Shown here piece after piece: positions 16,770-25,605 of a stretch of 64,000 bases of DNA. The DNA lies in the NCBI RefSeq assembly GCF_900105835.1, contig NZ_LT629783.1:2170001-2234000 (forward strand), read 5' to 3'. Position 1 is the stretch's first letter, and every line of letters begins with the position of its first letter. Under the pieces are notes generated by a model. That model searched no databases, was not told the DNA's origin, and saw only the letters and a list, made by a program, of their open reading frames with translations. This DNA is from Pseudomonas fragi. GTDB taxonomy: Bacteria > Pseudomonadota > Gammaproteobacteria > Pseudomonadales > Pseudomonadaceae. Both the position numbers and the translations under genes were made by a program.

Positions 16770-17408
16770 TCAGGCCGGGGTGTCGGGCTGACTGGCCGGG
16801 TGCGCCGAGATAAACGCCGGATGTTGTTCTGCCAGCGCCGCCACCCGGGCAATGCGCGGGTACGCCGCCAGGGGCACGTTAAACCGCTGCGCCGCATATA
16901 ACTGCGGGATCAAATATACATCCGCCAGCCCGGGCTGTGGCCCGAAGCAATAACCGCTGTCACCGATCAACTGTTCAATGGCGCCCAGCCCCTGGCTGAT
17001 CCAGTGAACGATCCACTCCCCCACCTGCGCTTCATCGTGCCCCAATTGACGCAGCCGGTTAAGCACGCTGACGTTGTGCAACGGGTGAATATCACACGCC
17101 ACCAGCGCCGCCACCGCCCGCTCCCGGGCACGGACGGTCAGGTCGGCAGACAGCAGCGCCACTTGCGGGTAACGCTCTTCGAGGTATTCGATGATCGCCG
17201 GTGACTGGGTCAGCACATCGCCCTCGTCCGTGCGCAAGGCCGGTACGCGGCCTTGCGGGTTGATCGCCAGGTACGCCGGCTGACGGTGCTCACCGCCAGC
17301 CGGCGCGATCAGATTGACCGGTAGCGCTCGATAATCCAAACCCTTGAGTGCCAGCGCAATACGTACCCGGTAGGACGAGGTTGAGCGGTAATAAGTAAAG
17401 AGTTCCAT
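16770..17408 (-). CDS. maiA: Maleylacetoacetate isomerase
   Basis: A zeta-class glutathione S-transferase of 212 residues. It isomerises maleylacetoacetate to fumarylacetoacetate in tyrosine and homogentisate breakdown. The N-terminal thioredoxin fold carries YYRSTSSYRVRIALALKG with the catalytic serine patch, and QSPAIIEYLEERYP binds glutathione. The C-terminal helical domain contains GLADVYLIPQLYAAQRFNV. The ATG at 17408 (MELFTYYRS) fits the family; a longer frame to 17450 overlaps fahA and is rejected. It is last in hmgA-fahA-maiA, 11 bp after fahA. Confidence 0.95.
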   Translation of the reverse strand: MELFTYYRSTSSYRVRIALALKGLDYRALPVNLIAPAGGEHRQPAYLAINPQGRVPALRTDEGDVLTQSPAIIEYLEERYPQVALLSADLTVRARERAVAALVACDIHPLHNVSVLNRLRQLGHDEAQVGEWIVHWISQGLGAIEQLIGDSGYCFGPQPGLADVYLIPQLYAAQRFNVPLAAYPRIARVAALAEQHPAFISAHPASQPDTPA

Positions 17409-17419
17409 AGCCCGCTCCT

Positions 17420-18724
17420 TTAGCGCGCGGCAACAACCTTGCCCCGGCACTCGCCAAAACCGATGGAGGCATGACCTTCACGGGTGCAGCGGGCACGCAG
17501 AATGATTTCGTCACCATCTTCCAGGAACTTGCGCACTTCACCCGAAGCCAGCTCGATCGGGTGTTTGCCGCCTTCGGTGATTTCCAGCAGGCTGCCCAGT
17601 TGCGAGCGGTCGGGGCCCGACAAGGTCCCCGAGCCAAACAGGTCACCGGACTGCAACTGGCAACCGTTGACACTGTGATGAGCCACCAGTTGGGCCGCAG
17701 TCCAGTACATGTTCAGGCTGTTGCTCAAGCCCAGGCGATGGGCTGGCAGGTTCTGTTCGCGCATCGCCTCGGTCAGCAGCAGCACTTCCAGTTCGATATC
17801 CAGCGCGCCACTGGCCTGGTCCTTGGTATCGAGCAGGTAAGCCAGTGGTTGCGGGTCACCTTCAGGGCGGGCCGGTTGTGCACGGCGGAACGGCTCCAGC
17901 GCTTCGGCGGTCACCACCCACGGTGAGATGCTGGTAATAAAGCTCTTGGACAGGAACGGGCCCAGCGGCTGGTATTCCCAGGCCTGGATATCCCGCGCCG
18001 ACCAGTCGTTGAGCAGGCAGAAACCGGCAATATGCTCGCCTGCTTCGCTGACCGGGATCGCGTCGCCCATGTCATTGCCCTGGCCAATCCAGATCCCCAG
18101 TTCCAGCTCGTAGTCCAGCCGTGAACACGGGCCAAAGGTCGGCTCGGTCTGCCCGGCAGGCAGGGTTTGCCCTTTGGGGCGGCGTACTTCAACACCAGAG
18201 GGGCGAATGGTCGAAGCGCGACCGTGGTAGCCAATCGGCACATATTTATAGTTGGGCAGCAGCGGATTGTCGGGGCGAAACAGCTTGCCGACGTTTTTGG
18301 CGTGCTCGATGCCGACATAAAAATCGGTGTAGTCGCCGATTTTGGCCGGCAGATGCAATTGGCAATCCGCCGCCAGTGGCAGCAGCCGCGTGCCCAGGGC
18401 TTCGATTTTGCCACGCAGGGTGCTGCCCTCGACCAACAGTTCCAGCAAGCGCTCGCGCAGGGCGACCCGGGCACTGCGGCCCAGGGCGAAAAAAGCATTC
18501 AACGCGCCGCCCAGGGAAGCTTCAACCGCCACCTTGGCCGGGCCTTCAAACAGGCCCGCCGCCAGCCCGGCCTCCAGATCGAAAATCGCATCGCCAATGG
18601 CAACCCCGCTGCGCGGTGCCGACCCGCCAATGCTGAAAATTCCCAGCGGCAAGTTCTGCAACGGGAAATCGCGGTGGCCGTTGGCAGAGCTGATCCAGCT
18701 TCGGGCAAGAGTGGTCTGGGTCAT
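17420..18724 (-). CDS. fahA: Fumarylacetoacetase
   Basis: A hydrolase of 434 residues that splits fumarylacetoacetate into fumarate and acetoacetate, the last step of homogentisate degradation. Family motifs visible are FPLQNLPLGIF near the N-terminus, DFYVGIEHAKNVGKLFRP, the metal-binding LDYELELGIWIG, LNDWSARDIQAWEY and FGSGTLSGPD. Length matches the family. It lies 3 bp after hmgA and 11 bp before maiA on the same strand, so the three form one operon under HmgR. Confidence 0.96.
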   Translation of the reverse strand: MTQTTLARSWISSANGHRDFPLQNLPLGIFSIGGSAPRSGVAIGDAIFDLEAGLAAGLFEGPAKVAVEASLGGALNAFFALGRSARVALRERLLELLVEGSTLRGKIEALGTRLLPLAADCQLHLPAKIGDYTDFYVGIEHAKNVGKLFRPDNPLLPNYKYVPIGYHGRASTIRPSGVEVRRPKGQTLPAGQTEPTFGPCSRLDYELELGIWIGQGNDMGDAIPVSEAGEHIAGFCLLNDWSARDIQAWEYQPLGPFLSKSFITSISPWVVTAEALEPFRRAQPARPEGDPQPLAYLLDTKDQASGALDIELEVLLLTEAMREQNLPAHRLGLSNSLNMYWTAAQLVAHHSVNGCQLQSGDLFGSGTLSGPDRSQLGSLLEITEGGKHPIELASGEVRKFLEDGDEIILRARCTREGHASIGFGECRGKVVAAR

Positions 18725-18727
18725 GGG

Positions 18728-20032
18728 TTATCTCCGATTCGGGGTGAAGGTCACGGGCAGCGTGGCCCAGCAAGCGTCGTAGTTCGATTGCAATTGCGGG
18801 CATTCAAGGGCAAACCGGCTTGGGCGCAACACCTGGCTGGTCTCGAACATAAAGGCCATGGTGTTGTCGATCTTGCTCGGTTGCAGCTCGGCCGCAATCG
18901 CCTTGGTACAGGTTTCGCCATCCGGGCCGTGGGCGCTCATGCAGCTGTGCAGCGACGCACCGCCGGGCAGGAAGCCTTCGGCCTTGGCGTCGTAGCTGCC
19001 CTGGATCAGGCCCATGAATTCGTTCATCAGGTTGCGGTGGAACCACGGTGGCCTGAAGGTATTTTCAGCCACCATCCAGCGCGGAGGAAAGATCACGAAG
19101 TCGAGGTTGGCCAGACCCGGCACGCTGGTAGGCGAAGTCAGGACAGTAAAGATCGACGGGTCGGGATGGTCGAAGCTGACCGTGCCGATGGTGTTGAAGC
19201 GGCGCAGGTCATATTTGTACGGCACGTTGTTGCCATGCCACGCCACCACGTTAAGCGGCGAATGGTCCAGCTCGCAGCCCCACAGCTCACCGAGGAATTT
19301 TTGCACCAGGGGCGTGCCCTGGCGTGTGTCTTCGTAATGGGCAACCGGGGTCAGGAAATCCCGGGGGTTGGCCAGGCCATTGCTGCCAATCGGCCCCAGA
19401 TCGGGCAGGCGCAGCGGCGCGCCGTGGTTCTCGGCAACATAGCCGCGAGCCTGGGCATCGAGCAGCTCAACGCGAAACTTGAGGCCACGGGGGATCACCG
19501 CGATTTCCAGTGGTTCCAGATCCAGGCGCCCCAGCTCGGTACAAATGCGCAAGCGGCCCAGTTCGGGCACCAGCAGCAACTCACCATCAGCATTGAAAAA
19601 CACCCGCTGCATCGAGGTATTGGCGCGGTAATGGTAGATGCTGATGCCCGAAGGTTTTTCCGACCCGCTATTGGCCGCCATGCCCACCAGGCCGTCGATA
19701 AAATCTGTTGCTTGATCTGGAATCGGCAACGGGTTCCAACGCAAGCGATTGGGGGTCACCGGCCCCAGCGGGCCTCCCGCCAATTGCCGCTCCAGCTTGA
19801 CGAACGCCGGGTGGTTGGCGGATGGCTGGATGCGGTACATCCAGGTACGCCGCGCCTCGCTGCGCACCATGGTGAACGCCGTACCGGAGAACAATTCGGC
19901 GTACAGACCGTAGGGGGCTTTTTGCGGGGAGTTCTGACCCACCGGCAGGGCGCCGGGCAATGCTTCGCTGCTGAATTCGTTGCCAAACCCGGATTGATAG
20001 CCAAGACCTGACGAGGGCGAATCGACGTTCAT
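18728..20032 (-). CDS. hmgA: Homogentisate 1,2-dioxygenase
   Basis: A non-haem Fe(II) dioxygenase of 434 residues that opens the homogentisate ring to maleylacetoacetate. It contains [19 protein letters not shown] at the N-terminus, [36 protein letters not shown] and [16 protein letters not shown], which carry the iron-binding histidines and glutamate. It is the first gene of the hmgA-fahA-maiA operon, and the IclR-type regulator is divergent. A palindrome at 20109-20123 lies in its promoter region. Together these genes complete phenylalanine and tyrosine catabolism from homogentisate. Confidence 0.97.
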   Translation of the reverse strand: MNVDSPSSGLGYQSGFGNEFSSEALPGALPVGQNSPQKAPYGLYAELFSGTAFTMVRSEARRTWMYRIQPSANHPAFVKLERQLAGGPLGPVTPNRLRWNPLPIPDQATDFIDGLVGMAANSGSEKPSGISIYHYRANTSMQRVFFNADGELLLVPELGRLRICTELGRLDLEPLEIAVIPRGLKFRVELLDAQARGYVAENHGAPLRLPDLGPIGSNGLANPRDFLTPVAHYEDTRQGTPLVQKFLGELWGCELDHSPLNVVAWHGNNVPYKYDLRRFNTIGTVSFDHPDPSIFTVLTSPTSVPGLANLDFVIFPPRWMVAENTFRPPWFHRNLMNEFMGLIQGSYDAKAEGFLPGGASLHSCMSAHGPDGETCTKAIAAELQPSKIDNTMAFMFETSQVLRPSRFALECPQLQSNYDACWATLPVTFTPNRR

Positions 20033-20108
20033 GGAGCCTCCAGCATGGAGAAGGCAGCGGACTGCGCCCGGCGCTGGAAGCGTTTGCGCGTCGCTGCGTT
20101 ATTTTTAT

Positions 20109-20140
20109 CGTAATTCGATTACGCATAACGTAATTTGATT
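20109..20140. promoter_or_regulatory. Candidate HmgR operator: palindrome plus repeated half
   Basis: CGTAATTCGATTACG (20109-20123) is a perfect 6-bp inverted repeat around TCG. A second copy of its left part, CGTAATTTGATT, begins at 20129, exactly 20 bp on. It lies between the divergent hmgA and hmgR starts, where IclR-family HmgR is known to bind a palindrome in P. putida. Confidence 0.65.
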
Positions 20141-20196
20141 GGTATTCAGCGTCAAGCTATAAAGACGCCCATTCGTCCCGAGATATAAGCACTTCC

Positions 20197-20991
20197 ATGG
20201 AAAAGCCCCGCAGCAGCACCGACAGCACCGGCAAGCAGAAAGTGCGTTCGGCCGAGGTCGGCACGGACATCCTCAAGGCGTTGGCCGAGCTGTCCCCCTC
20301 GACATCGCTGTCGCGCCTGGCCGAACACGTACAAATGCCCGCGAGCAAGGTGCATCGCTACCTGCAGGCACTGATCGCCAGCGGTTTTGCCGAACAGAAT
20401 GCCGCCACCAACCACTACGGTTTGGGCCGCGAGGCATTGCGCGTGGGGCTGGCCGCGCTCAACAGCATGGACGTGCTGAAAGTCGCCAGCCTGCCTTTGG
20501 CCGAGCTGCGCGACGACTTGAATGAAACCTGCTTTTTGGCGGTGTGGGGTAATCAGGGGGCAACTGTGGTGCACATTGAGCCAGCCGTGCGGGCAGTCAC
20601 CGTAGTGACCCAACTGGGTTCGGTCTTGCCACTTCTCAGTTCATCGACAGGGCTGGTGTTCAACGCATTTTTGCCGGATCGCGAAACCGTCGACTTGCGC
20701 GAACTGGAGTTCAAGACCGATCAGGTACATCCGCTGCAAACACCTGAAGCCTACACCGCGCTTTGCAGCCAGATCCGCAAGCGCGGTTTGCATTTCGTGC
20801 ATGGCTTGCTGATGCCTGGTGTCGATGCCTTGTCGGCCCCGGTATTCAATGCAACCGGCCAGGTGGCGGCTGTACTGACCGTGGTTGGCCCAACGTCACT
20901 GTTTCACGCCGATGAAAACGGACCAGCGGCCAAACGCTTGCTGGCCGCCAGCCAGGCCATCAGTTGGCGGATGGGGTATCAGCCGGGCTGA
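20197..20991 (+). CDS. hmgR: IclR family regulator HmgR
   Basis: A 264-residue IclR-type regulator. The N-terminal winged HTH reads GTDILKALAELSPSTSLSRLAEHVQMPASKVHRYLQAL. The C-terminal effector domain contains LLSSSTGLVFNAFLP and PGVDALSAPVFNATGQVAAVLTVVGP. Divergent position next to hmgA-fahA-maiA supports HmgR, the homogentisate-responsive repressor known from P. putida. The assignment is by family and context. Confidence 0.9.
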   Translation: MEKPRSSTDSTGKQKVRSAEVGTDILKALAELSPSTSLSRLAEHVQMPASKVHRYLQALIASGFAEQNAATNHYGLGREALRVGLAALNSMDVLKVASLPLAELRDDLNETCFLAVWGNQGATVVHIEPAVRAVTVVTQLGSVLPLLSSSTGLVFNAFLPDRETVDLRELEFKTDQVHPLQTPEAYTALCSQIRKRGLHFVHGLLMPGVDALSAPVFNATGQVAAVLTVVGPTSLFHADENGPAAKRLLAASQAISWRMGYQPG

Positions 20992-21003
20992 TGGCCCACG
21001 GCA

Positions 21004-21378
21004 TCACACCATCCACTTGTATTTGGCCTGATCGAGCAGCTCGCTCATCATCTGTTCGATGCGCTCGATGGGCAGGTGGTCGAGCCGATGGATATCCTGG
21101 AACGAGCCACCCTTGCTGAACACCCCGGTTTCCCAGTCGTTGTGTGCTTGCACAGTGCCCCACTCCAGCGTGTCCATACCCAGGCCCAGCAGGTCCTGGC
21201 TGTAGATGACCGTCATGTCGACAATGTTGTTGACCGTGTTGAGATAAATGTTTTCGCAGTCCAGTGCCAGGTGCTGCAGTTGCTCATTGAGAAATTCGCG
21301 CACCCGCTCAACCACTTGCGGGCTGGGTTTGAGGGTGAATTTATCGGTCATGAATGCGTTGTTATCCTGAGTGTTCAT
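21004..21378 (-). CDS. Hypothetical protein
   Basis: A soluble 124-residue protein I do not recognise. It is acidic and contains LKPSPQVVERVREFLNEQLQHLALDCENIYLNTVNNIVDMTV (in pieces), DLLGLGMDTLEWGTVQAHNDWETG and a charged helical end (IERIEQMMSELLDQAKYKWMV). There is no signal peptide or membrane helix. An internal ATG at 21351 (MTDKFTLK) could be the start. It is convergent with hmgR, with only 12 bp between stops. Coding-type codon use and a plausible ribosome site (AGGAGTTCATC before ATG 21378) support it as a real gene. Confidence 0.65.
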   Translation of the reverse strand: MNTQDNNAFMTDKFTLKPSPQVVERVREFLNEQLQHLALDCENIYLNTVNNIVDMTVIYSQDLLGLGMDTLEWGTVQAHNDWETGVFSKGGSFQDIHRLDHLPIERIEQMMSELLDQAKYKWMV

Positions 21379-21631
21379 GATGAACTCCTGTCCGTGCTCC
21401 CGGCCTGTTCAGCGTCTTGCTGCAACAAAGGCTGCCGGGAGCAATCATGTGAAACCCCATTCAACACGATCCGTGCCAGGGGCCTGCGATACATAGTTAT
21501 CGTGTATCCAGGTCCTTGAGCCACAAGCCTTTTTAGCCACACAACTGTTGCCGAAGATGTAAAACAGATTGTCCCAAAGCGGGCTTACTCCTCTGCCGAC
21601 CAGCCCTTATTCTTGTCGAACGTTCCAGCAC

Positions 21632-21749
21632 GGGCACACGCCCAACGCATCGAGTCGCATCGACTCTGCCCACCGATTTACCCTGACGTTGATTTGTAGC
21701 TCCTTGATGAACGTCTTCCTTGGCCGCTGTTTTACAGCGGCCTTTTTTA
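21632..21749 (+). ncRNA. Candidate small RNA ending in a strong terminator
   Basis: The 494-bp gap 21379-21872 has no convincing gene. It contains successive exact stems: GGGC/GCCC (21632-21643), GAGTCG/CGACTC (21652-21666), GACGTT/AACGTC (21685-21715) and GGCCGCTGT/ACAGCGGCC (21722-21742), the last followed by TTTTTT. No plus-strand coding gene ends here, so the terminator most likely closes an RNA gene. The 5' end is unknown and may lie up to about 100 bp upstream. No known Pseudomonas sRNA was recognised. Confidence 0.5.
21722..21749 (+). terminator. Rho-independent terminator of the candidate small RNA
   Basis: GGCCGCTGT and ACAGCGGCC form a 9-bp stem around TTT and are followed by TTTTTT. 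Confidence 0.9.
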
Positions 21750-21763
21750 TGCGCGTAAGAAAC

Positions 21764-21849
21764 TGTGGGAGCGGGCTTGCCCGCGATGGCATCGACACGG
21801 TTCTCCAGCAAGACCGCATTGGGTCAATCGCGAGCAAGCCCGCTCCCAC
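21764..21849. repeat. REPIN
   Basis: Inverted units TGTGGGAGCGGGCTTGCCCG and GAGCAAGCCCGCTCCCAC lie between the small-RNA terminator and the end of the LrgB-like gene. Confidence 0.94.
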
Positions 21850-21872
21850 GGGGTCTGTGGTGTGCTGAGTAA

Positions 21873-22559
21873 CTAGAACACCATCGCCAGCAACGGCGCG
21901 GCGAACAGGTTGAGGATGCCAGTGAGTACCATCACCAGCCCCGCCACCGAACCTTCTTCACTGCCCACTTCGCGGGCGCGGCTTACACCGGCACCGTGAG
22001 CGCCAATGCCAAACAGCGCGCCCCGCGCCAGGCTGCTGCGCAGCGGCAGCCACTTGAGCAGAATCCCGCCGAGCAAGGCACCAAAAACACCAGTAAACAT
22101 CACAAACACCGCTGTCAGTTCAGGCACGCCGCCCAGGTCCTGGGCCAGCGGCATGGCAAACGGGGTGGTAATGGAGCGCGGTACCAGCGACATGGTCAAT
22201 GAGGTGTCCAGCGCCAGCGCCCGGGCCAGCCAAAACGAACTGCCAATGGACGCCGCGCTGCCCGCCAGCATCCCCAGCAGCAACGCCACCCAGTGTCGCG
22301 CCAGCAGCTTGCGTTGCTGCCAGATCGGCACGGCAAAGGCCACGGTCACCGGCCCCAGTACCAGCATCAGCCAATGGGTATTGCTTGAGTACTCGGCATA
22401 GGCGGTGTGCAGCGGCACGGCCACGGCAAGCAGCAAGGCCGGCACCAGAATCAGCGGCGACAGCAGGTAACGCCCGGTACGCCGGTACAGCCAGCGGCTG
22501 AAGCCGTAGGTCAACAGGGTGAACAGCAGCCAGAACATGGGCATCAATTCAAACTTCAT
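21873..22559 (-). CDS. LrgB/CidB family membrane protein
   Basis: An integral membrane protein of 228 residues with about seven hydrophobic segments. It shows the conserved LrgB core SLVPRSITTPFAMPLAQDLGG (in pieces) and LFGIGAHGAGVSRAREVGSEEGSVAGL. CidB and LrgB partner a small holin-like protein and affect murein hydrolase activity, programmed lysis or pyruvate/glycolate export, depending on species. The start overlaps the end of the LrgA-like gene by 11 bp, so the two are translated together. Confidence 0.9.
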   Translation of the reverse strand: MKFELMPMFWLLFTLLTYGFSRWLYRRTGRYLLSPLILVPALLLAVAVPLHTAYAEYSSNTHWLMLVLGPVTVAFAVPIWQQRKLLARHWVALLLGMLAGSAASIGSSFWLARALALDTSLTMSLVPRSITTPFAMPLAQDLGGVPELTAVFVMFTGVFGALLGGILLKWLPLRSSLARGALFGIGAHGAGVSRAREVGSEEGSVAGLVMVLTGILNLFAAPLLAMVF

Positions 22560-22935
22560 GACGCAGCCTCCAGCGGCACACGGCTTCCACGGTAAATGCC
22601 GTAACCACCATCACCAGCAGGGTGCTGACGCCGATCACCAACAGGATGCGCCAGCCCTCGTCGCGCACGAGCACGCCGTAATCGAGCAGGCTCATCAGTG
22701 CCGGGATAAAAAACAGCAGCATTTCAGCCATCAACACACCGGCGCCCAATTGCAGGGTTGCAGGCTTGACCCAGCCCAGGGCAAACGCCAGCAACAGCAG
22801 CGCCATGCCCACTACACCGCCGGGGATCGGCAGGTGCCACCAGGCCGCCAGCTGGCAACCCAAAAAGTACAAAGCCAACAGCACGGCCAGCTCACTGACC
22901 AACCGACCCAGGCGTTTTACATCGAAGCGTTTCAT
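22549..22935 (-). CDS. CidA/LrgA family holin-like protein
   Basis: A 128-residue protein with four hydrophobic segments. Motifs are LAVLLALYFLGCQLAAWWHLPIPGGVVGM (in pieces) and LQLGAGVLMAEMLLFFIPALMSLLDYG, matching CidA/LrgA. It should sit in the inner membrane beside its LrgB-like partner, whose gene it overlaps. A LysR regulator is divergent 99 bp away, like the cidR-cidAB arrangement of other bacteria. Confidence 0.9.
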   Translation of the reverse strand: MKRFDVKRLGRLVSELAVLLALYFLGCQLAAWWHLPIPGGVVGMALLLLAFALGWVKPATLQLGAGVLMAEMLLFFIPALMSLLDYGVLVRDEGWRILLVIGVSTLLVMVVTAFTVEAVCRWRLRHEV

Positions 22936-23034
22936 GATTTTTCCATTCCAGACAGGCCTTCAGTTTAAAGAGCCTGCTAACATCCCTAAAACGAATTGTC
23001 AGACTTGCAGCCATTCCAAACTGGAATTACACCA

Positions 23035-23931
23035 ATGGAATTCAAACACCTGCGCACCTTTGTCGAAGTGGCCCGCCTGGGCGGCTTTACCCCCGCCGCC
23101 CACAGTTTGCACATCAGCCAGTCGGCCGTGAGCAAGCAAGTGGCGCAGCTCGAACACAGCCTCGGCACGCCGCTGTTCGACCGTACCGGCTCACAGGTGC
23201 GGCTAACAGCGGCAGGCAATGTAGTGCTGCAACGGGCCGAAGGCATGCTGCGCTTGCACCGGGAATTGCTGAGCGAGCTGGACGATCTGAGCCATATGAC
23301 CCGGGGGGAGCTGCGGCTAGGCCTGCCGTTGCTGGGCAGCAACACGCTGTTTGCCGGGTTGTTTGCCGAATACCGACGACGCTATCCGAATATTCAGGTG
23401 CAGTTGCTCGAAGAAGGCAGCTTGAATATCGAGCAGGCCGTGCTGAGCGGCGAGCTGGAATTGGGTGGCAGCCTGACGCCGAAAAATCCCGCGTTTGCTT
23501 ATCAGCCGTTTTGTGACGAACCGCTGGACGTTTTGCTCCCGGCCGATCATCCGCTGGCCGAGGGGCCGGGCGTGCGCCTTGAACAATTGGCTGATACGCC
23601 ATTTTTGCTTTACCAGCGCAGCTTTGTGCTCAACGACCGGGTGCTCAAGGCCTGCCAGCAGGCTGGCTTTACCCCCAGGGAAGGCGGGCGCAGCGGTCAG
23701 GCGGATTTTCTGGTGGCGCTGGTGGCCGCAGGCCAGGGCGTGGTATTGCTGCCCAGCGTAGTGGCCCGCGGCCTGGTGCGCCCCGGGGTGGTACGCCTCA
23801 AACTGGCTGCACCGGATGACTTGCGCTGGGATATCGCGTTTATCTGGCGCGATGGCGCGTACCTGTCACGGGCAGCCCAAGCCTGGCTTGAGCTGCTGCG
23901 TGAGCGCCCGGTTACGGCTTCAGTGCTTTGA
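23035..23931 (+). CDS. LysR family transcriptional regulator (CidR-like by context)
   Basis: A 298-residue LysR regulator. The N-terminal HTH reads MEFKHLRTFVEVARLGGFTPAAHSLHISQSAVSKQ (in pieces). The effector domain has RGELRLGLPLLGSNTLFAGLF and GQGVVLLPSVVARG. The ATG at 23035 gives the standard LysR N-terminus; an extended frame from 22996 adds a non-family leader. It is divergent from the CidA/LrgA-like gene, so it likely controls that pair, as CidR does in Gram-positives. Its last 20 bp overlap the convergent flavodoxin gene. Confidence 0.88.
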   Translation: MEFKHLRTFVEVARLGGFTPAAHSLHISQSAVSKQVAQLEHSLGTPLFDRTGSQVRLTAAGNVVLQRAEGMLRLHRELLSELDDLSHMTRGELRLGLPLLGSNTLFAGLFAEYRRRYPNIQVQLLEEGSLNIEQAVLSGELELGGSLTPKNPAFAYQPFCDEPLDVLLPADHPLAEGPGVRLEQLADTPFLLYQRSFVLNDRVLKACQQAGFTPREGGRSGQADFLVALVAAGQGVVLLPSVVARGLVRPGVVRLKLAAPDDLRWDIAFIWRDGAYLSRAAQAWLELLRERPVTASVL

Positions 23932-24370
23932 TCAAGTCCGCGATCCACGGCTCGGAGTCTTCCTCCGGGGTGACCGTGACGCTGGAATCCAGGCGCAGCA
24001 TCGGCAGTACTTCGCGCACGCCCAGCTCGGCAAACAGCTCGCGCATTTGCTCGCCACCGCCACAGAAGGTATCGCCGTAGCTTTCGTCACCCAAGGCGAT
24101 TACCGCGCCGGGCAGCCCACGCCAGGCGGCTGGCAACTGGTCACGAATGGCGCTGTACAGCGGCACCAGATTGTCCGGCAGCTCGCCCATGCCCGTGGTC
24201 GAGGTCACGGCCAGCAGCGCCTGGGGAGCAAACGCCTGGACATCGGCCAACGTGGCGCGGGTATTGAGCAAAACCTCAAAACCGGCATCGGTCAGCAGTT
24301 GTTTCGCATTGCGGGCGACTTCTTCAGCGGTGCCGTACACCGAGCCGGAAAGGATGGCGACTTTCATCAA
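23912..24370 (-). CDS. Flavodoxin (MioC-like)
   Basis: A 152-residue FMN-binding flavodoxin. The phosphate-binding loop is SGSVYGTAEEVARN near the N-terminus, and the FMN loops are VTSTTGMGELPDNLVPLY and LGDESYGDTFCGGGEQM. This is the MioC/CysJ-like flavodoxin type, an electron carrier. The electron donor and acceptor are not evident. It is convergent with the LysR gene and divergent from the LOV gene, 97 bp away. A link to the flavin-dependent light sensor next door is possible but unproven. Confidence 0.88.
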   Translation of the reverse strand: MMKVAILSGSVYGTAEEVARNAKQLLTDAGFEVLLNTRATLADVQAFAPQALLAVTSTTGMGELPDNLVPLYSAIRDQLPAAWRGLPGAVIALGDESYGDTFCGGGEQMRELFAELGVREVLPMLRLDSSVTVTPEEDSEPWIADLIKALKP

Positions 24371-24467
24371 TCTGATCCTGTAACTGACTAAAAGCCCGGG
24401 ATATTAACAGGTCTGGCAGCGATGCCTTACCATGCGCCAGTCCGCACACCCCAAGGAGAGCAACCCC

Positions 24468-24935
24468 ATGATCAACGCCCGCTTGCTACAACGCATGGTA
24501 GACGCGTCCCAGGACGGCATTGTGGTTGCCGAACAAGAGGGTGAAGACAACATCCTGATCTATGCCAACGCCGCCTTTGAAGCCCTCACCGGCTACAGCC
24601 GCGACGATATCCTGTACCAGGATTGCCGCTTCCTGCAGGCCGGCGACCGCGACCAACAGGGCCTGCAGTTGATCCGCGAGGCGATTGCCAGCGGCCAGCC
24701 CACCCGCCAGGTGCTGCGCAACTACCGCAAGGACGGCACGCACTTCTGGAATGAGCTGTCGATCACCCCGGTATTCAATGAGAACGACAAGCTGACGTAC
24801 TTTATTGGCGTGCAAAAAGACGTCACCCAGCAGGTCAAGGCCCAGCAGCGGGTCGCCCAGCTCGAAGCCCAGCTGGCCGCTGTACAGGCCGAGCTGCAGG
24901 CGCTCAAGGCGACGAGCGGATTAAACAAAACGTAG
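24468..24935 (+). CDS. Short LOV-domain blue-light photoreceptor
   Basis: A 155-residue protein made of one LOV (PAS) domain plus a C-terminal helix. It closely resembles the P. putida short LOV proteins (PpSB1/PpSB2). The flavin-binding motif is YQDCRFLQ with the adduct cysteine Cys53, the same number as in PpSB1-LOV. NYRKDGTHFWNELSITPV and YFIGVQKDVT follow. The C-terminal coiled coil (AQQRVAQLEAQLAAVQAELQAL) replaces an output domain, so signalling must be through protein contact. The ATG at 24468 has AAGGAGAGCAACCCC before it. A LitR-like regulator lies nearby. Confidence 0.93.
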   Translation: MINARLLQRMVDASQDGIVVAEQEGEDNILIYANAAFEALTGYSRDDILYQDCRFLQAGDRDQQGLQLIREAIASGQPTRQVLRNYRKDGTHFWNELSITPVFNENDKLTYFIGVQKDVTQQVKAQQRVAQLEAQLAAVQAELQALKATSGLNKT

Positions 24936-24993
24936 AAATCGAGGTCTGATAGTCGCTATGACGATTTTTCAGACAATTTTTTGAGCCTCATCC

Positions 24994-25599
24994 ATGTCTC
25001 ACGATGCCCTTTTGACTCAGGACGAGCTGGATTTCATACAAACGATGCACCAGAACCCGCTGCTGAATGTGCGGGATGCGTCGTCCAGCCTGATGGTCAA
25101 CGGGATGTCGCAAATCCGCGATTTGCTGACACGCCTTGCCGCTCATGAACAGGTGACCATCCAGGCGCAATTCGCCAATCAGCAAATGAGTTTTCCGCTG
25201 CGCCTGGTTGAAGACGAATTCCATGCCCAGCACCTGCAACTCGGTGCCCCGAGCATCTTCGAAGACGGGCCCAAAGCGCGCCCCTGGCGCCTGACGCTGG
25301 CCGAGCCGGTGCCACTGGAAAACATCCGCGGCAAAGCCGGCCACTTGTGGATCACCGAACTGTCGTGCAAGGGGGTTCTGGTCGAAATGCGTCATGACAG
25401 CCAGCCGCCCCGCCAATTTGCCCAGTGGTTCCGCCCAGGCGGATATGAGCGCATTGCCCTGCGCGGTACGCTGGAGCGCAAGACCGAGCCGGGCCTTTAT
25501 GCCTACCGGCTAAGCGAGCGCGACAAGAGTGAAGCCGAGCGGCTACGCCAGTACATCCTGCAACAACACCGTCTGACGCACCCCGGGCTGCACATATGA
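24994..25599 (+). CDS. Unknown protein, possibly PilZ/YcgR-like
   Basis: A 201-residue soluble protein I do not recognise with certainty. The N-terminal half (LLTRLAAHEQVTIQAQFANQ, MSFPLRLVEDEFHAQHLQLGAPSIFEDG) looks like the YcgR-N beta barrel. The second half (LWITELSCKGVLVEM) recalls the 'DLSxxGxxL' strand of PilZ domains. The RxxxR c-di-GMP motif is not visible, so c-di-GMP binding is doubtful. It is 58 bp downstream of the LOV gene on the same strand and convergent with the LitR-like gene, 6 bp away, so it may share the LOV transcript. Confidence 0.6.
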   Translation: MSHDALLTQDELDFIQTMHQNPLLNVRDASSSLMVNGMSQIRDLLTRLAAHEQVTIQAQFANQQMSFPLRLVEDEFHAQHLQLGAPSIFEDGPKARPWRLTLAEPVPLENIRGKAGHLWITELSCKGVLVEMRHDSQPPRQFAQWFRPGGYERIALRGTLERKTEPGLYAYRLSERDKSEAERLRQYILQQHRLTHPGLHI

Positions 25600-25605
25600 T
25601 ATTGC

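Noticed and set aside
18167..20011. Open frame of 614 codons opposite fahA and hmgA
   Set aside because: Shadow of two well-identified enzymes; no domain and no ribosome site.
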